A stretch of DNA of 64,000 nt from Micromonospora sp. PLK6-60 (GCF_019890675.1 NZ_JAIOAA010000002.1:558001-622000); one strand, 5' to 3'; counted from the first letter of the stretch, positions 31,797 to 39,698 are shown. Numbers and translations: made by a program. Notes: generated by a model not told the origin, from the letters alone.

Positions 31797-32986
31797 TGGC
31801 TGTCCCCACACCGGCCCGGCTCAGTCCCGTCGACGCCGCCCGGGTGGGTTCCGCCGGCCTGCGTTACCGGCCGGCCCGGGTGGCCCTGGCCGCGCTCGGC
31901 ATCTCGATCGGGGTCGCCGCGCTGGTGGCCGTCCTCGGCGTCTCGGCGTCGAGCCGAGCCGCCCTGGACCACCAACTCGCCCGGCTCGGCACCAATCTGT
32001 TGACCGTGCAGGCCGGCAGCACGGTCTACGGGGAGGCGGCCCAGCTGCCCACCGAGTCGGTGCCGATGGCCGCCCGCATCGCGCCGATGCGGGCGGTGGC
32101 CGCCACCGGCCGGATCGACACCGGGGTCTACCGCAACGCTCACATGGCGCGGGGTGAGACGGGCGGCATCGCGGTGTACGCCGCCGATGCCGACCTGCTG
32201 GACACGTTGGGTGGCACCCTCCGGGTCGGGCACTGGTTCAATCCGGCGACGGATCGGTATCCCGCGGTGGTGCTGGGCGCGGTGGCCGCGCGCAAGCTCG
32301 ACACCTACCGGATCGGCACCCGGCTCTGGCTGGGCGGGAGGTGGTTCACGGTGGTCGGCGTCCTGGAGCCGACCCCGTTGGCCCCGGAGATCGACAACGC
32401 GGCCCTCGTGGGCTGGGAGACCGCCCACCGCTACCTGGGCTTCAACCAGCACCCCACCACGCTCTACTGCCGGCCGAGTGAGTCGCAGGTGGAGGCCGTC
32501 CGGTCCGTGCTGCCGGCCACCGTCAATCCGCAGGCACCCCACGAGGTGCGGGTCTCCCGTCCGTCGGACGCGCTGGCCGCGCAACGGGCCACCGAACGTA
32601 CCCTCGATGGCCTGCTCCTCGGGCTGGGTGCCGTCGCCCTGCTCGTGGGCGGGATCGGCATCGCCAACACCATGGTCATCTCGGTCCTGGAGCGTCGGGG
32701 CGAGATCGGCCTGCGCCGGTCGCTGGGCGCCACCCGGGGACAGGTGCGGTTGCAGTTCCTCATCGAGTCGCTCCTGCTCAGCGCGCTCGGTGCGGCCGGC
32801 GGGGTGGCGCTGGGGTCGCTCGCCGCGGCCGCGTACGCGGTAGGACAGGGCTGGCCGGTCATGATCCCGCCGATCGGCTGGCTGGGCGGGCTGCTCGTAC
32901 CCCTGCCGGTCGGCGTTCTCGCCGGCCTGTACCCGGCGATCCGGGCCGCCCGGGTGCCCCCGGTGACGGCGCTGGCCGGCCCGTGA
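31796..32986 (+). CDS. MacB/FtsX-type ABC transporter permease
   Basis: 396 residues. The first membrane helix (LAALGISIGVAALVAVLGVSA, about 30-48) is followed by a large extracytoplasmic MacB_PCD domain (50-270) and three C-terminal helices. The motif VISVLERRGEIGLRRSLGATRGQVRLQFL and the closing GLYPAIRAARVPPVTAL are signatures of the FtsX family. With its ATPase and adaptor it should export a drug, peptide or lipid across the envelope under control of the divergent two-component system. GTG 31793 is an alternative start. A 7-bp hairpin follows the stop. Confidence 0.92.
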   Translation: MAVPTPARLSPVDAARVGSAGLRYRPARVALAALGISIGVAALVAVLGVSASSRAALDHQLARLGTNLLTVQAGSTVYGEAAQLPTESVPMAARIAPMRAVAATGRIDTGVYRNAHMARGETGGIAVYAADADLLDTLGGTLRVGHWFNPATDRYPAVVLGAVAARKLDTYRIGTRLWLGGRWFTVVGVLEPTPLAPEIDNAALVGWETAHRYLGFNQHPTTLYCRPSESQVEAVRSVLPATVNPQAPHEVRVSRPSDALAAQRATERTLDGLLLGLGAVALLVGGIGIANTMVISVLERRGEIGLRRSLGATRGQVRLQFLIESLLLSALGAAGGVALGSLAAAAYAVGQGWPVMIPPIGWLGGLLVPLPVGVLAGLYPAIRAARVPPVTALAGP

Positions 32987-32992
32987 CGCGTC

Positions 32993-33013
32993 GGGCCGGG
33001 GCCGCACCGGCCC
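32993..33013 (+). terminator. Short hairpin after the ABC permease
   Basis: GGGCCGG (32993-32999) pairs with CCGGCCC (33007-33013), 7-nt loop, 6 bp after the stop codon; no T tract. Confidence 0.4.
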
Positions 33014-33057
33014 TTGACGCTGCCGGGAAACCACGCCAGGCTGTGGCGGCGCTCCCA
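33014..33057 (+). promoter_or_regulatory. Promoter and CebR-like box of the GH44 gene
   Basis: TTGACG (33014-33019) and CAGGCT (33037-33042) are 17 bp apart. Directly downstream, TGGCGGCGCTCCCA (33044-33057) matches the cellulose-utilisation CebR box TGGGAGCGCTCCCA at 12 of 14 positions. A repressor bound there would block initiation. Confidence 0.6.
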
Positions 33058-33092
33058 ACGGCGAGCTTCGATTCCTCGGGAAGGGAAAGCTC

Positions 33093-35363
33093 GTGCGTTC
33101 CACCACAGCACTGCTCCCGGTCGTGCTGGCCACCGCCCTCGGTGGTCTGGCCCTGCCGGAGCCCGCCCTGGCCGCTGCCGGCCCGGCGCTGGCCGTCGAC
33201 GCCACCGCCGGCCGCCACGCCATCAGTCCGTACGTCTATGGCATGAACTTCGCCGACCAGGCCCTCGCCCGGGAGCTGCGGCTGCCGGTGCACCGGTACG
33301 GCGGCAACGCCACCACCCGCTACAACTTCCGCAACGACACCACCAACCGGGCCTCGGACTGGTATTTCGAGAACATCCCGAACGACAACCCCGACCCGGC
33401 CAGCCTGCCGAAGGGCTCGGAGAGCGACCGCTTCGTGCAGCAGAACAAGGCCACCGGCACCGACACCATCATGACCGTGCCGATGATCGGCTGGATCGCC
33501 AAGGACCGGGCGAAGGCGTGCGGCTTCAGCGTGGCCAAGTACGGTCCGCAGGAGTCCACCGACCCGTGGGCGCCGGACTGCGGCAACGGGAAGAAGCCGG
33601 ACGGCAGCCTGATCACCGGCAACGACCCTACGGACACCAGCATCGCGGTCGGCCCGCAGTACGTCGCCGACTTCGTCACCCACCTGAAGGGACAGTTCGG
33701 CGCCGCCGACGCCGGCGGGGTCCGGTTCTACAACCTGGACAACGAGCCGGACCTGTGGCACTCCACCCACCGCGACGTCCGCCCCACCGGCCTGGGCTAC
33801 GACGAGTTGCGCGACCGCACCTACCAGTACGCGGCGGCGATCAAGGCGGCCGATCCGGGGGCGAAGACCCTCGGCCCGGTCGGCTGGGGGCTGAACTCGA
33901 TCATCTATTCCGGGCTGGACCAGGACACCTGTTCGCGGACCGGCTGTTGGTCGAACCCGCCGGACAAGGCCGCGCACGGCGGCCAGGATCTCGGCCCGTG
34001 GTACCTGGACCGGATGCGGGAGTACGAGCAGCAGCACGGCACCCGGATCCTCGACTACTTCGACGTCCACCTCTATCCCCAGCAGGCCGGGGTCAGCGGG
34101 CCGGACGCCGGGGACGCCACCACCCAGGCGCTGCGGCTGCGCTCGACGCGCCAGCTGTGGGATCCCACGTACGTGGACGAGAGCTGGATCAACCAGCCGG
34201 TCCGCTACATCCCACGGCTGCGGGAGCTGGTCGACCAGCACTACCCGGGCACGAAGATCGCGATGACCGAGTACAGCTGGGGCGGGTACGGGTCGCTCAA
34301 CGGCGCGCTCGCGCAGGCGGACGTGCTCGGCATCTTCGGCCGCGAGGGGCTGGACCTGGCCAGCCTCTGGACCGCGCCGACGGCCGACCAGCCGGTGGCC
34401 AACGCGTTCCGCATCTACCGCAACTACGACGGCGCCGGTGGCGCGTTCGGCGAGACCTCCGTCCGGGCCACCAGCGCCGACCAGGGCAAACTCGCGGTGT
34501 ACGCGGCCGAGCGCAGCGCCGACAAGGCGCTCACCCTGGTCGTGGTCAACAAGACCGGCGACGACCTGACCAGCCCGGTGGCCCTCACCGGCGGCTCCGC
34601 CGGCAGCGCCCAGGTGTACCGCTACAGCGCGGCCAACCTCGCGGGGATCGTCCGGGCGGCCGACCAGCCGGTGACCGCCACCGGCTTCACCGCGACCTTC
34701 CCGGCCAACTCGATCACCCACCTGGTGCTGCCGCGCGGCACCACGCCCGGCGACACCCAGCCGCCGACGGCCCCCGGCAAGCCGACCGCCGGCACGGTCA
34801 CCGGCGACAGCGTCGCGCTGAGCTGGTCGCCGTCCACCGACGACACCGGGGTGACCGGCTACGACGTGCACCGGGTCGACGCCACCGGCCCGGTGAAGGT
34901 GGGCAGCGCCACCGGTACGTCGTACACGGTGACCAGGTTGACCCCGGACACGCCGTACACCTTCGTGGTCACCGCTCGGGACGCGGCGGGCAACGTCTCG
35001 GCGGCCTCGCCCGGGCTCACCGTGCGGACCGCGCCCACCGCCCCGGCGGGCGGCTGCTCGGTCGGCTACGCGGCGAACAGTTGGCCGGGTGGCTTCACCG
35101 CGACCGTCACGATCAAGAACACCGGCAGCACCACGATCGACGGCTGGAAGCTGGCCTTCGACTTCCCGACCACCAGCCAGAAGGTCGAGCAGGGCTGGTC
35201 GGCGACCTGGAAGCAGAACGGGGTGAGCGTGACCGCGGAGAGCATGAGCTGGAACGGCAGGCTGACCCCGGGCGCCGCCACCAGCATCGGCTTCAACGGC
35301 TCGTGGGCCGGCGGCAACCCGGCACCGACCGGCTTCACCGTCAACGGTCAACGGTGCGGCTGA
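33093..35363 (+). CDS. Secreted GH44 glucanase/xyloglucanase with Fn3 and CBM2
   Basis: 756 residues. A signal peptide (cut near 28 after ALA) is followed by a family 44 catalytic domain to about 545: SPYVYGMNFAD, RYGGNATTRYNF, NLDNEPDLW with acid/base Glu218, and IAMTEYSWGG with nucleophile Glu393. A fibronectin-III module follows (TAPGKPTAGTVTGDSVALSW, about 555-645), then a CBM2 (GCSVGYAANSWPGGFTATVT to NGQRCG). GH44 enzymes cleave beta-1,4-glucan and xyloglucan. GTG 33093 follows AAGGGA. A CebR-like box overlies the promoter region and a strong hairpin ends the unit. Confidence 0.93.
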   Translation: MRSTTALLPVVLATALGGLALPEPALAAAGPALAVDATAGRHAISPYVYGMNFADQALARELRLPVHRYGGNATTRYNFRNDTTNRASDWYFENIPNDNPDPASLPKGSESDRFVQQNKATGTDTIMTVPMIGWIAKDRAKACGFSVAKYGPQESTDPWAPDCGNGKKPDGSLITGNDPTDTSIAVGPQYVADFVTHLKGQFGAADAGGVRFYNLDNEPDLWHSTHRDVRPTGLGYDELRDRTYQYAAAIKAADPGAKTLGPVGWGLNSIIYSGLDQDTCSRTGCWSNPPDKAAHGGQDLGPWYLDRMREYEQQHGTRILDYFDVHLYPQQAGVSGPDAGDATTQALRLRSTRQLWDPTYVDESWINQPVRYIPRLRELVDQHYPGTKIAMTEYSWGGYGSLNGALAQADVLGIFGREGLDLASLWTAPTADQPVANAFRIYRNYDGAGGAFGETSVRATSADQGKLAVYAAERSADKALTLVVVNKTGDDLTSPVALTGGSAGSAQVYRYSAANLAGIVRAADQPVTATGFTATFPANSITHLVLPRGTTPGDTQPPTAPGKPTAGTVTGDSVALSWSPSTDDTGVTGYDVHRVDATGPVKVGSATGTSYTVTRLTPDTPYTFVVTARDAAGNVSAASPGLTVRTAPTAPAGGCSVGYAANSWPGGFTATVTIKNTGSTTIDGWKLAFDFPTTSQKVEQGWSATWKQNGVSVTAESMSWNGRLTPGAATSIGFNGSWAGGNPAPTGFTVNGQRCG

Positions 35364-35401
35364 CCGGCGACGCCCCGGTCCGCCGACAAGTCGGCTGAGC
35401 G

Positions 35402-35446
35402 GGGCCGGACGGGTCCGGGCGCGCGGCGCTCGGACCCGTCCGGCCC
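35402..35446 (+). terminator. Terminator of the GH44 gene
   Basis: GGGCCGGACGGGTCCG (35402-35417) pairs perfectly with 35431-35446 over a 13-nt loop, 38 bp after the stop. Confidence 0.75.
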
Positions 35447-35542
35447 GGGGTCTCCGGATGGACCGCTGACCGTTGCACGGCCGCCCGTCATGGACCCTCG
35501 ATGCGATCACCGCCGGACCCGCGGTCGGGTAGTGTCCGGATC

Positions 35543-35578
35543 ATGCAGTGCTTCGCCGCCGGGCGCACCCGCTTCTGA
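35543..35578 (+). CDS. Upstream leader peptide of the GNAT gene (11 residues)
   Basis: ATG to TGA encodes MQCFAAGRTRF. A -10-like TAGTGT (35530-35535) lies 7 bp before the ATG, so transcription probably starts on the A and the peptide is made from a leaderless mRNA; no Shine-Dalgarno is present. Two hairpins follow immediately before the GNAT gene. A short peptide followed by alternative hairpins is the layout of translation-dependent attenuators, including those of antibiotic-resistance genes in actinobacteria. No sequence family is known to me for this peptide. Confidence 0.55.
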   Translation: MQCFAAGRTRF

Positions 35579-35581
35579 GGG

Positions 35582-35630
35582 GCGGCTCGATCCGAGCCGC
35601 GAGTCGCCCGACCTGTCGATCAGGTCGGGC
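35582..35630 (+). promoter_or_regulatory. Attenuator hairpins between leader peptide and GNAT gene
   Basis: Stem 1: GCGGCTCG (35582-35589) with CGAGCCGC (35593-35600). Stem 2: GCCCGACCTG (35606-35615) with CAGGTCGGGC (35621-35630), loop TCGAT, then TGTTTC, resembling a weak intrinsic terminator 35 bp before the GNAT ATG. A ribosome stalled on the leader would cover stem 1 and could change folding. Confidence 0.6.
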
Positions 35631-35665
35631 TGTTTCGGCGTTCCCCTCAGGCGAAAGGCACTGAC

Positions 35666-36148
35666 ATGACTCTCCGTCCGTTCCGGTCCTCCGACCTGGA
35701 ACCACTGATCGAACTGACCATCGCCACCTTCGGCCCGTTCTACGAGGACTCGTTCCGGTCGATCGTGGGCGATGCCATCGTGACCAACCAGCACGGCACC
35801 TGGCGTGCGGACTACCGCGACATGTGGCTGGGGCTGCACGACCCGCGGCACAACAAGCACGTTGTCGTGGCCGAGGACGGTGACGCGCTCCTCGGGTTCG
35901 CCGCCTGGCACACGAACGCCGACCGGCGCAGCGGTGAGATCGAAATCATCGCCGTCGCGGCGGACCTGCGCCGGCAGCACGTCGGCACGGCGCTGTGCGC
36001 GCACGTCTTCGAAGCGATGAGGCAGGCGGGGGCCGAGGTCGTCTCGATCGGCACGGGCGGCGATCGGTTCCACGAAGCGGCCAGGGCGTTCTACGACAGT
36101 CTCGGGATGACCGCCGTGCCCCTGGTCCGTTACTACGCGGCCCTCTGA
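35666..36148 (+). CDS. GNAT acetyltransferase under attenuator control
   Basis: 160 residues. TLRPFRSSDLEPLIELT opens the fold. The acetyl-CoA site is IEIIAVAADLRRQHVGTALC (R/QxxxG/A pattern RRQHVG), and RFHEAARAFYDSLGM is the usual last helix and turn. Acidic and aromatic residues in the substrate lobe (EDSFRSIVGD, WRADYRDMWLG) would suit a basic small-molecule acceptor such as an aminoglycoside, but this is inference, guided also by the leader peptide and attenuator upstream. GAAAGG precedes the ATG; a strong terminator follows 6 bp after the stop, so it is a single-gene unit. Confidence 0.87.
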   Translation: MTLRPFRSSDLEPLIELTIATFGPFYEDSFRSIVGDAIVTNQHGTWRADYRDMWLGLHDPRHNKHVVVAEDGDALLGFAAWHTNADRRSGEIEIIAVAADLRRQHVGTALCAHVFEAMRQAGAEVVSIGTGGDRFHEAARAFYDSLGMTAVPLVRYYAAL

Positions 36149-36154
36149 CGGCGT

Positions 36155-36186
36155 ACCGGTTGGCCGTCGACGTGCGGCCAACCGGT
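36155..36186 (+). terminator. Terminator of the attenuated GNAT gene
   Basis: ACCGGTTGGCCG (36155-36166) pairs perfectly with CGGCCAACCGGT (36175-36186) over loop TCGACGTG. Confidence 0.78.
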
Positions 36187-36398
36187 TTCCCGTCTCAAAG
36201 TTCCACGGGATGTACATCCGGTCGGGCTGCACCCGTGGGAGTAGTGCCAGGTGTCTCCCGCCGCAGGACGACGACGCCGGGTGGTGCAGCCCGCTTCCGG
36301 TCGCGCCCAACCCAGCCGTCTGCCGGTCTGGCCGGAGTATGCCCCGGTTGCCCGCGCGTTGATGTCCGGCGATTCGGCTGCTGCCGGGATCGTGGCGG

Positions 36399-36818
36399 GT
36401 GACCAACAATGGAGTGGTGTCTGACGATGTCGGGGGTGCGCCGCGCGCCCAGGTGGCAATCGCCGCGCTGCTCGTCGTCGCCGGGGTGCTGATCCTGTTC
36501 GTCCCCGCCGGCGACGAGGGCCCGGTCCTCGTGCCGATCAGCGACGGGCACGGCCTGTCCGCCGTCGACGGGGTCGGCGCGGCACTGCTGGCGGTGGGCG
36601 GCACCTGGCTGGAAGTGCTCGTGGTGCGGCGCCTGCCGTACCTCGCTCTGCCCCCGCGTGCCGTGTTCGGACTCGGCCTGCTGGCCGGCCTCGGCGTCGG
36701 GCTCCTCGTCGCCTCGGTCTTCTCGGGATTCTTCTGGTGGTGGGCGGTCGGGGCCGCCGCACTCGGGATTGCCGTTCTCGTGCTCGTGCCCCTCACCGCC
36801 CGCCGTGGTGGTCGTTGA
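36399..36818 (+). CDS. Uncharacterised membrane protein (3-4 helices)
   Basis: 139 residues. Hydrophobic helices lie at about 18-36, 58-70, 88-107 and 110-131 (VAIAALLVVAGVLILFVPA, AVFGLGLLAGLGVGLLVASV, FFWWWAVGAAALGIAVLVLV), with a basic end (TARRGGR). No family recognised. GTG 36399 gives the longest form; GTG 36417 (VSDDVGGAP) behind GGAG is a good alternative. It converges with the DUF6584-like gene, whose stop is 10 bp away. Confidence 0.65.
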   Translation: MTNNGVVSDDVGGAPRAQVAIAALLVVAGVLILFVPAGDEGPVLVPISDGHGLSAVDGVGAALLAVGGTWLEVLVVRRLPYLALPPRAVFGLGLLAGLGVGLLVASVFSGFFWWWAVGAAALGIAVLVLVPLTARRGGR

Positions 36819-36828
36819 CCGGCGACGT

Positions 36829-37317
36829 TCAGTCGCAGATCCAACCGACGACCGTCCATATCCCGATGCCCACCAACGCCAGGAAACAGAACAGGACCAC
36901 CAGGCAGCCTCCCCCGAACACGACCGGCTCCCACCAGGCGCCGGGTTCGCCGGCCGGTCCCAGGTCGCGGGCGGCGCCCTTGTCCGCTCGTCGGGCCGCT
37001 TCGCGCAGGCCCTCCAGTGGCGCGGTGTGGACGTGGCGCCGAAGCGGCGCGGGAATGCTGTGCCAGCGGGCGATGTCAGTGCCGTGCTGCTCGCGCCACG
37101 CGGCGATCGCACGGCGAGCGGCGTCGTCGTCGTGGTCGAGGACGAACCAAGCCGCGCCGGCGGCGGGCAGGTTCCGCATCTCGTAGTGCACCGTGGCCAG
37201 CAGATCGAGCACCTCGTGATCCTGACGATGCGCCAGCACGCCGTTGAGCCGGTCGAGTGCCTTCCAGGGGCGACCAGCGGCCAGATCGGCGCGGGCACGC
37301 GTCAGTCCGTCGCTCAC
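36829..37317 (-). CDS. DUF6584-like helical protein with C-terminal membrane helix
   Basis: 162 residues. The first 110 are helical with a TPR-like opening (MSDGLTRARADLAAGRPWKALDRLNGVL, in pieces, then HQDHEVLDLLATVHYEM type), followed by WREQHGTDIARWHSIPAPL. A single tail anchor lies near the end (VVFGGGCLVVLFCFLALVGIGIW, about 133-154). I associate this pattern with DUF6584 proteins of actinobacteria; function unknown. GTG start. The gene is alone on its strand here; convergent with the membrane protein at 36818. Confidence 0.75.
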   Translation of the reverse strand: MSDGLTRARADLAAGRPWKALDRLNGVLAHRQDHEVLDLLATVHYEMRNLPAAGAAWFVLDHDDDAARRAIAAWREQHGTDIARWHSIPAPLRRHVHTAPLEGLREAARRADKGAARDLGPAGEPGAWWEPVVFGGGCLVVLFCFLALVGIGIWTVVGWICD

Positions 37318-37464
37318 CCGGCGATCGTGCCAGTCGGGTCGGACCGCATCGAGTGGTTATCCGGGCGGCGTCGTGCTCGCCGAGCCCGGCCCGAATCTCG
37401 CGTACGTCGATGGGGCTGGGGATACCTCCACGATGGGACGCGCGATCGAGATCATCTCGCGGGA

Positions 37465-38346
37465 TCAGCCGGCCGGCTTGCTCTTCTTCAGTGGTCGGGT
37501 CAGGTCGTGGTCGTCCGACCAGTAGAAGCAGCGGACACCGCGGTCGCCGCGTTCCCAGGCCTCGGGCGAGGGCAGTCGGTAGGTGGTGCCCGCGCCTGCG
37601 GCCAGCTTCTCGTCCGGAGTGCCGCGGGTGTGGCGGCGGATCACCGACCGGCAGGAGTCGTGGATCCGGGTCGCGAAGCCGTCGAGCGCCTGGTACGAGA
37701 CGTCGGGCGCGGTCCAGATCCCGACGTACTCGAAGCGGTGTGGCTTGGTGCACGCGGCCGGCTGGAGGAGTTCGTACTCGTCCTCGGTGAAGCAGGTGTG
37801 GGCCAGCGGCGAGGGGCGGGTCAGCTCCGCGCGCAGCGTGCCGTCGCGCTGGGCGGCCAAGTCGTCCGGGTGTTTCTTGGCCGTGCTGCCGTCGAGGGTG
37901 GGCAGGGCGTAGAGGTCGCAGCGGTACCACCGGCTGCCCGCGGTCCAGTCCTGGGGTGCGGGGGCGACGACCCGGATGGACATTCGGGCGCCCCGCCAGT
38001 CGGCGCCGACGAACGTGCTGGTCTTGCGGTCGCAGTCGCGGAAGGCGGCGCGCATCTCGGGGGAGCGGGCCGGCGGCGGGGTGACCCGGTCCGCGGCCGG
38101 GCCGGTGAAGGCACCGACGTGGATGGTCTCCGTGCGGTGGGTGCTCGCGCAGTCCACCGTCGTGTAGGTGGCGCGGTAGCCGACCGTCTCGGCCTCGGGG
38201 TGGCAGACGCCGGCCTGAGGGACGAAGGTCTCGGCGGTGGGAGTGGGGCTTGCGGCCACGGTGCCGCCACCGTTGTCGGTCGCGCCGCAGCCGGCCAACA
38301 GCGCGGGCAGCAGCAGCCCGAGTGACGTGAAGAGCCGGCGTGCCAT
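37465..38346 (-). CDS. Septum-formation family lipoprotein
   Basis: 293 residues. Lipoprotein signal MARRLFTSLGLLLPALLAGC with lipobox Cys20, then a Thr/Pro-rich spacer. The mature part carries two copies of a Cys-containing module: AGVCHPEAETVGY...DCASTHRTETIHVGAF with FRDCD, and HTCFTEDEYELLQPAACTKPHRFEYVGIW with HDSC. Each has the C...V.C...H..E/F..G pattern of the Septum_form family (PF13845-like). It should be anchored outside the membrane. I start at ATG 38346 so that the signal peptide is N-terminal. Confidence 0.8.
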   Translation of the reverse strand: MARRLFTSLGLLLPALLAGCGATDNGGGTVAASPTPTAETFVPQAGVCHPEAETVGYRATYTTVDCASTHRTETIHVGAFTGPAADRVTPPPARSPEMRAAFRDCDRKTSTFVGADWRGARMSIRVVAPAPQDWTAGSRWYRCDLYALPTLDGSTAKKHPDDLAAQRDGTLRAELTRPSPLAHTCFTEDEYELLQPAACTKPHRFEYVGIWTAPDVSYQALDGFATRIHDSCRSVIRRHTRGTPDEKLAAGAGTTYRLPSPEAWERGDRGVRCFYWSDDHDLTRPLKKSKPAG

Positions 38347-38453
38347 CTGATCCTCATCCCACCCGTCGTGATCGTCGGCCACAGCCTAGTGGTGGATTCC
38401 GTTCCGTCGATCAAGGGAGGTCCGATGCCGGCTACCGCTGCCGGGCCCCGCCC

Positions 38454-38861
38454 TCAGCCACCCGGGCAGCCACGGCCGCCGCTGATCGGGATGCACTGAT
38501 CGACCTGGGGCGCTGGCCCCTGGTCGGCCGGAGTCCAGCCGATCAACGGTGCCGTGGCCGCGTTCCCCGCCATCCCGACGGCGACGAAGATCAGCGCCGT
38601 GCCCAGCAGGGACCATCCGAAGTGGTACGCCCAGAACCGGTCCCGCACGAGCCGGGCGAGCAGCAGCCCGGCCGCCGGAAGTGCCAGGTTGAGCACCAGC
38701 GCGGTGACCAGGATGGTGTCGGTGGTCGCGCCGAACGACCGGGCCGCGGCATGGGTGGCCAGGTAGGGCGACGAGGTGCGCCGGATCAGTCCCGCGATGA
38801 GCAGGAACGGCACGCCGTAGAGCCAGCCGAGGAAGAGCAGGCCGAGGCCGAGGCGCTTCAT
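38454..38861 (-). CDS. Small membrane protein (three helices)
   Basis: 135 residues starting MKRLGLGLLFLGWLYGVPFL. Helices are at about 4-22, 46-70 and 78-102; the C-terminal 30 residues are polar and Pro/Gly-rich with two Cys (QCIPISGGRGCPGG) and may face outside. Not a family I recognise. Its ATG overlaps the stop of the upstream membrane gene by 4 bp, so the two are coupled and probably form a complex. Confidence 0.72.
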   Translation of the reverse strand: MKRLGLGLLFLGWLYGVPFLLIAGLIRRTSSPYLATHAAARSFGATTDTILVTALVLNLALPAAGLLLARLVRDRFWAYHFGWSLLGTALIFVAVGMAGNAATAPLIGWTPADQGPAPQVDQCIPISGGRGCPGG

Positions 38862-39208
38862 CGGGCTGCCTGCCAGGCCGCGCCGGCGACCGCCGCCACC
38901 GCGAGGCTGCCCAGCACCGACAGGGTGCCGGCGAGGATCGACGACGGAAGCCGGCGGGCGAGCAGGCCGGTGAGCGCCAGCGTGATGACCAGCAGGCCCG
39001 CGAGGAAGGGTGCGCCGACGAGCGCCAGCAGGCCGAGCTGCTCCTGCGCCGTCAGGCAGCTGAACATCGCCGAGCAGTCCCGGTCCGGTGCGGTGGGTAT
39101 CCCTGACGTGCCGAGGAGCGCCGCGGCGATCACGGTGGCGTACCACCCGAGTGCGACGAGCAGGCTCGACCGGAACGACGCTCGGTGCGACCCGTCCACA
39201 TCATCCAT
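38858..39208 (-). CDS. Small membrane protein, partner of the following gene
   Basis: 116 residues. Helices at about 15-33, 58-82 and 92-112 (LLVALGWYATVIAAALLG, LLALVGAPFLAGLLVITLAL, AGTLSVLGSLAVAAVAGAAW). Between the first two lies an extracytoplasmic loop with two Cys (RDCSAMFSCLTAQEQ) likely to form a disulfide. No known family. Starts at ATG 39208 and is translationally coupled to the gene at 38861. Confidence 0.72.
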   Translation of the reverse strand: MDDVDGSHRASFRSSLLVALGWYATVIAAALLGTSGIPTAPDRDCSAMFSCLTAQEQLGLLALVGAPFLAGLLVITLALTGLLARRLPSSILAGTLSVLGSLAVAAVAGAAWQAAR

Positions 39209-39698
39209 GCCGGAGAACCTTTCCCGGCTTCGGGATCCGGCGCATCCGGGTTCGTACTCATCCCGAGCTGAGTACCGAACACCAGGGCGTGTCCGGTGAG
39301 GGCTGTCTCGGGCCGCCCCGGTTGTTCGTGATCATCTGTCCCGGGACCCGCAGCGCGCGGCGAACGTGGTTCGCGCCGTCGATGCCCTGATGGATGTGGC
39401 GCGGCTCGCGCGGGCCGTCCCGCGTGTCTGCGGCCGGGCCCGGCCGGACGGTGCGTTCGCCGCCTTTGCTCTGCTTCCGCCCCGGCAACACCCGGGCCCC
39501 GGAAGTGTTGCCTCGGCCGCAGCAGAGCAAAGGCGACGAGGTGGCCAGCCGGCCGCGGCGGGTGGGGTGGCCGACCGGCCGGCGTCGTCGCACTGACCCG
39601 CCACCGTCCCGGCCCCACTGGCCGGTTCCGCGGGTGGCGGTGGTCGGGCAGCCCCGACCACCGCCACCTCGGCGGTCCGCGCCAGCCGCGGGTGAGAG
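39209..39698. other. 490-bp non-coding stretch containing a dispersed repeat
   Basis: I see no credible gene. Open frames on both strands here read only because of GC content and pass straight through the inverted repeat at 39461-39535. Other than that element, nothing is recognised. Confidence 0.6.
39461..39535. repeat. Dispersed inverted-repeat element, copy 1
   Basis: CGCCTTTGCTCTGCT (39461-39475) and GGCAACAC (39484-39491) are the inner and outer blocks of one arm; GTGTTGCC (39505-39512) and AGCAGAGCAAAGGCG (39521-39535) complete the other. Each arm has an 8-nt unpaired middle; the loop is 13 nt. The same arm sequences recur at 56952-57076. Confidence 0.85.

Noticed and set aside
32859..35510. 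883-codon minus-strand open frame opposite the GH44 gene
   Set aside because: Composition is Arg/Val/Gly-rich with no recognisable fold; the + strand has signal peptide, catalytic residues and modules.
35460..35543. WhiB7-type promoter for the attenuated GNAT gene
   Set aside because: WhiB7 promoters need an AT-rich stretch just upstream of the -35; the DNA here is GC-rich and no good -35 is seen, so only the -10-like TAGTGT is reported.
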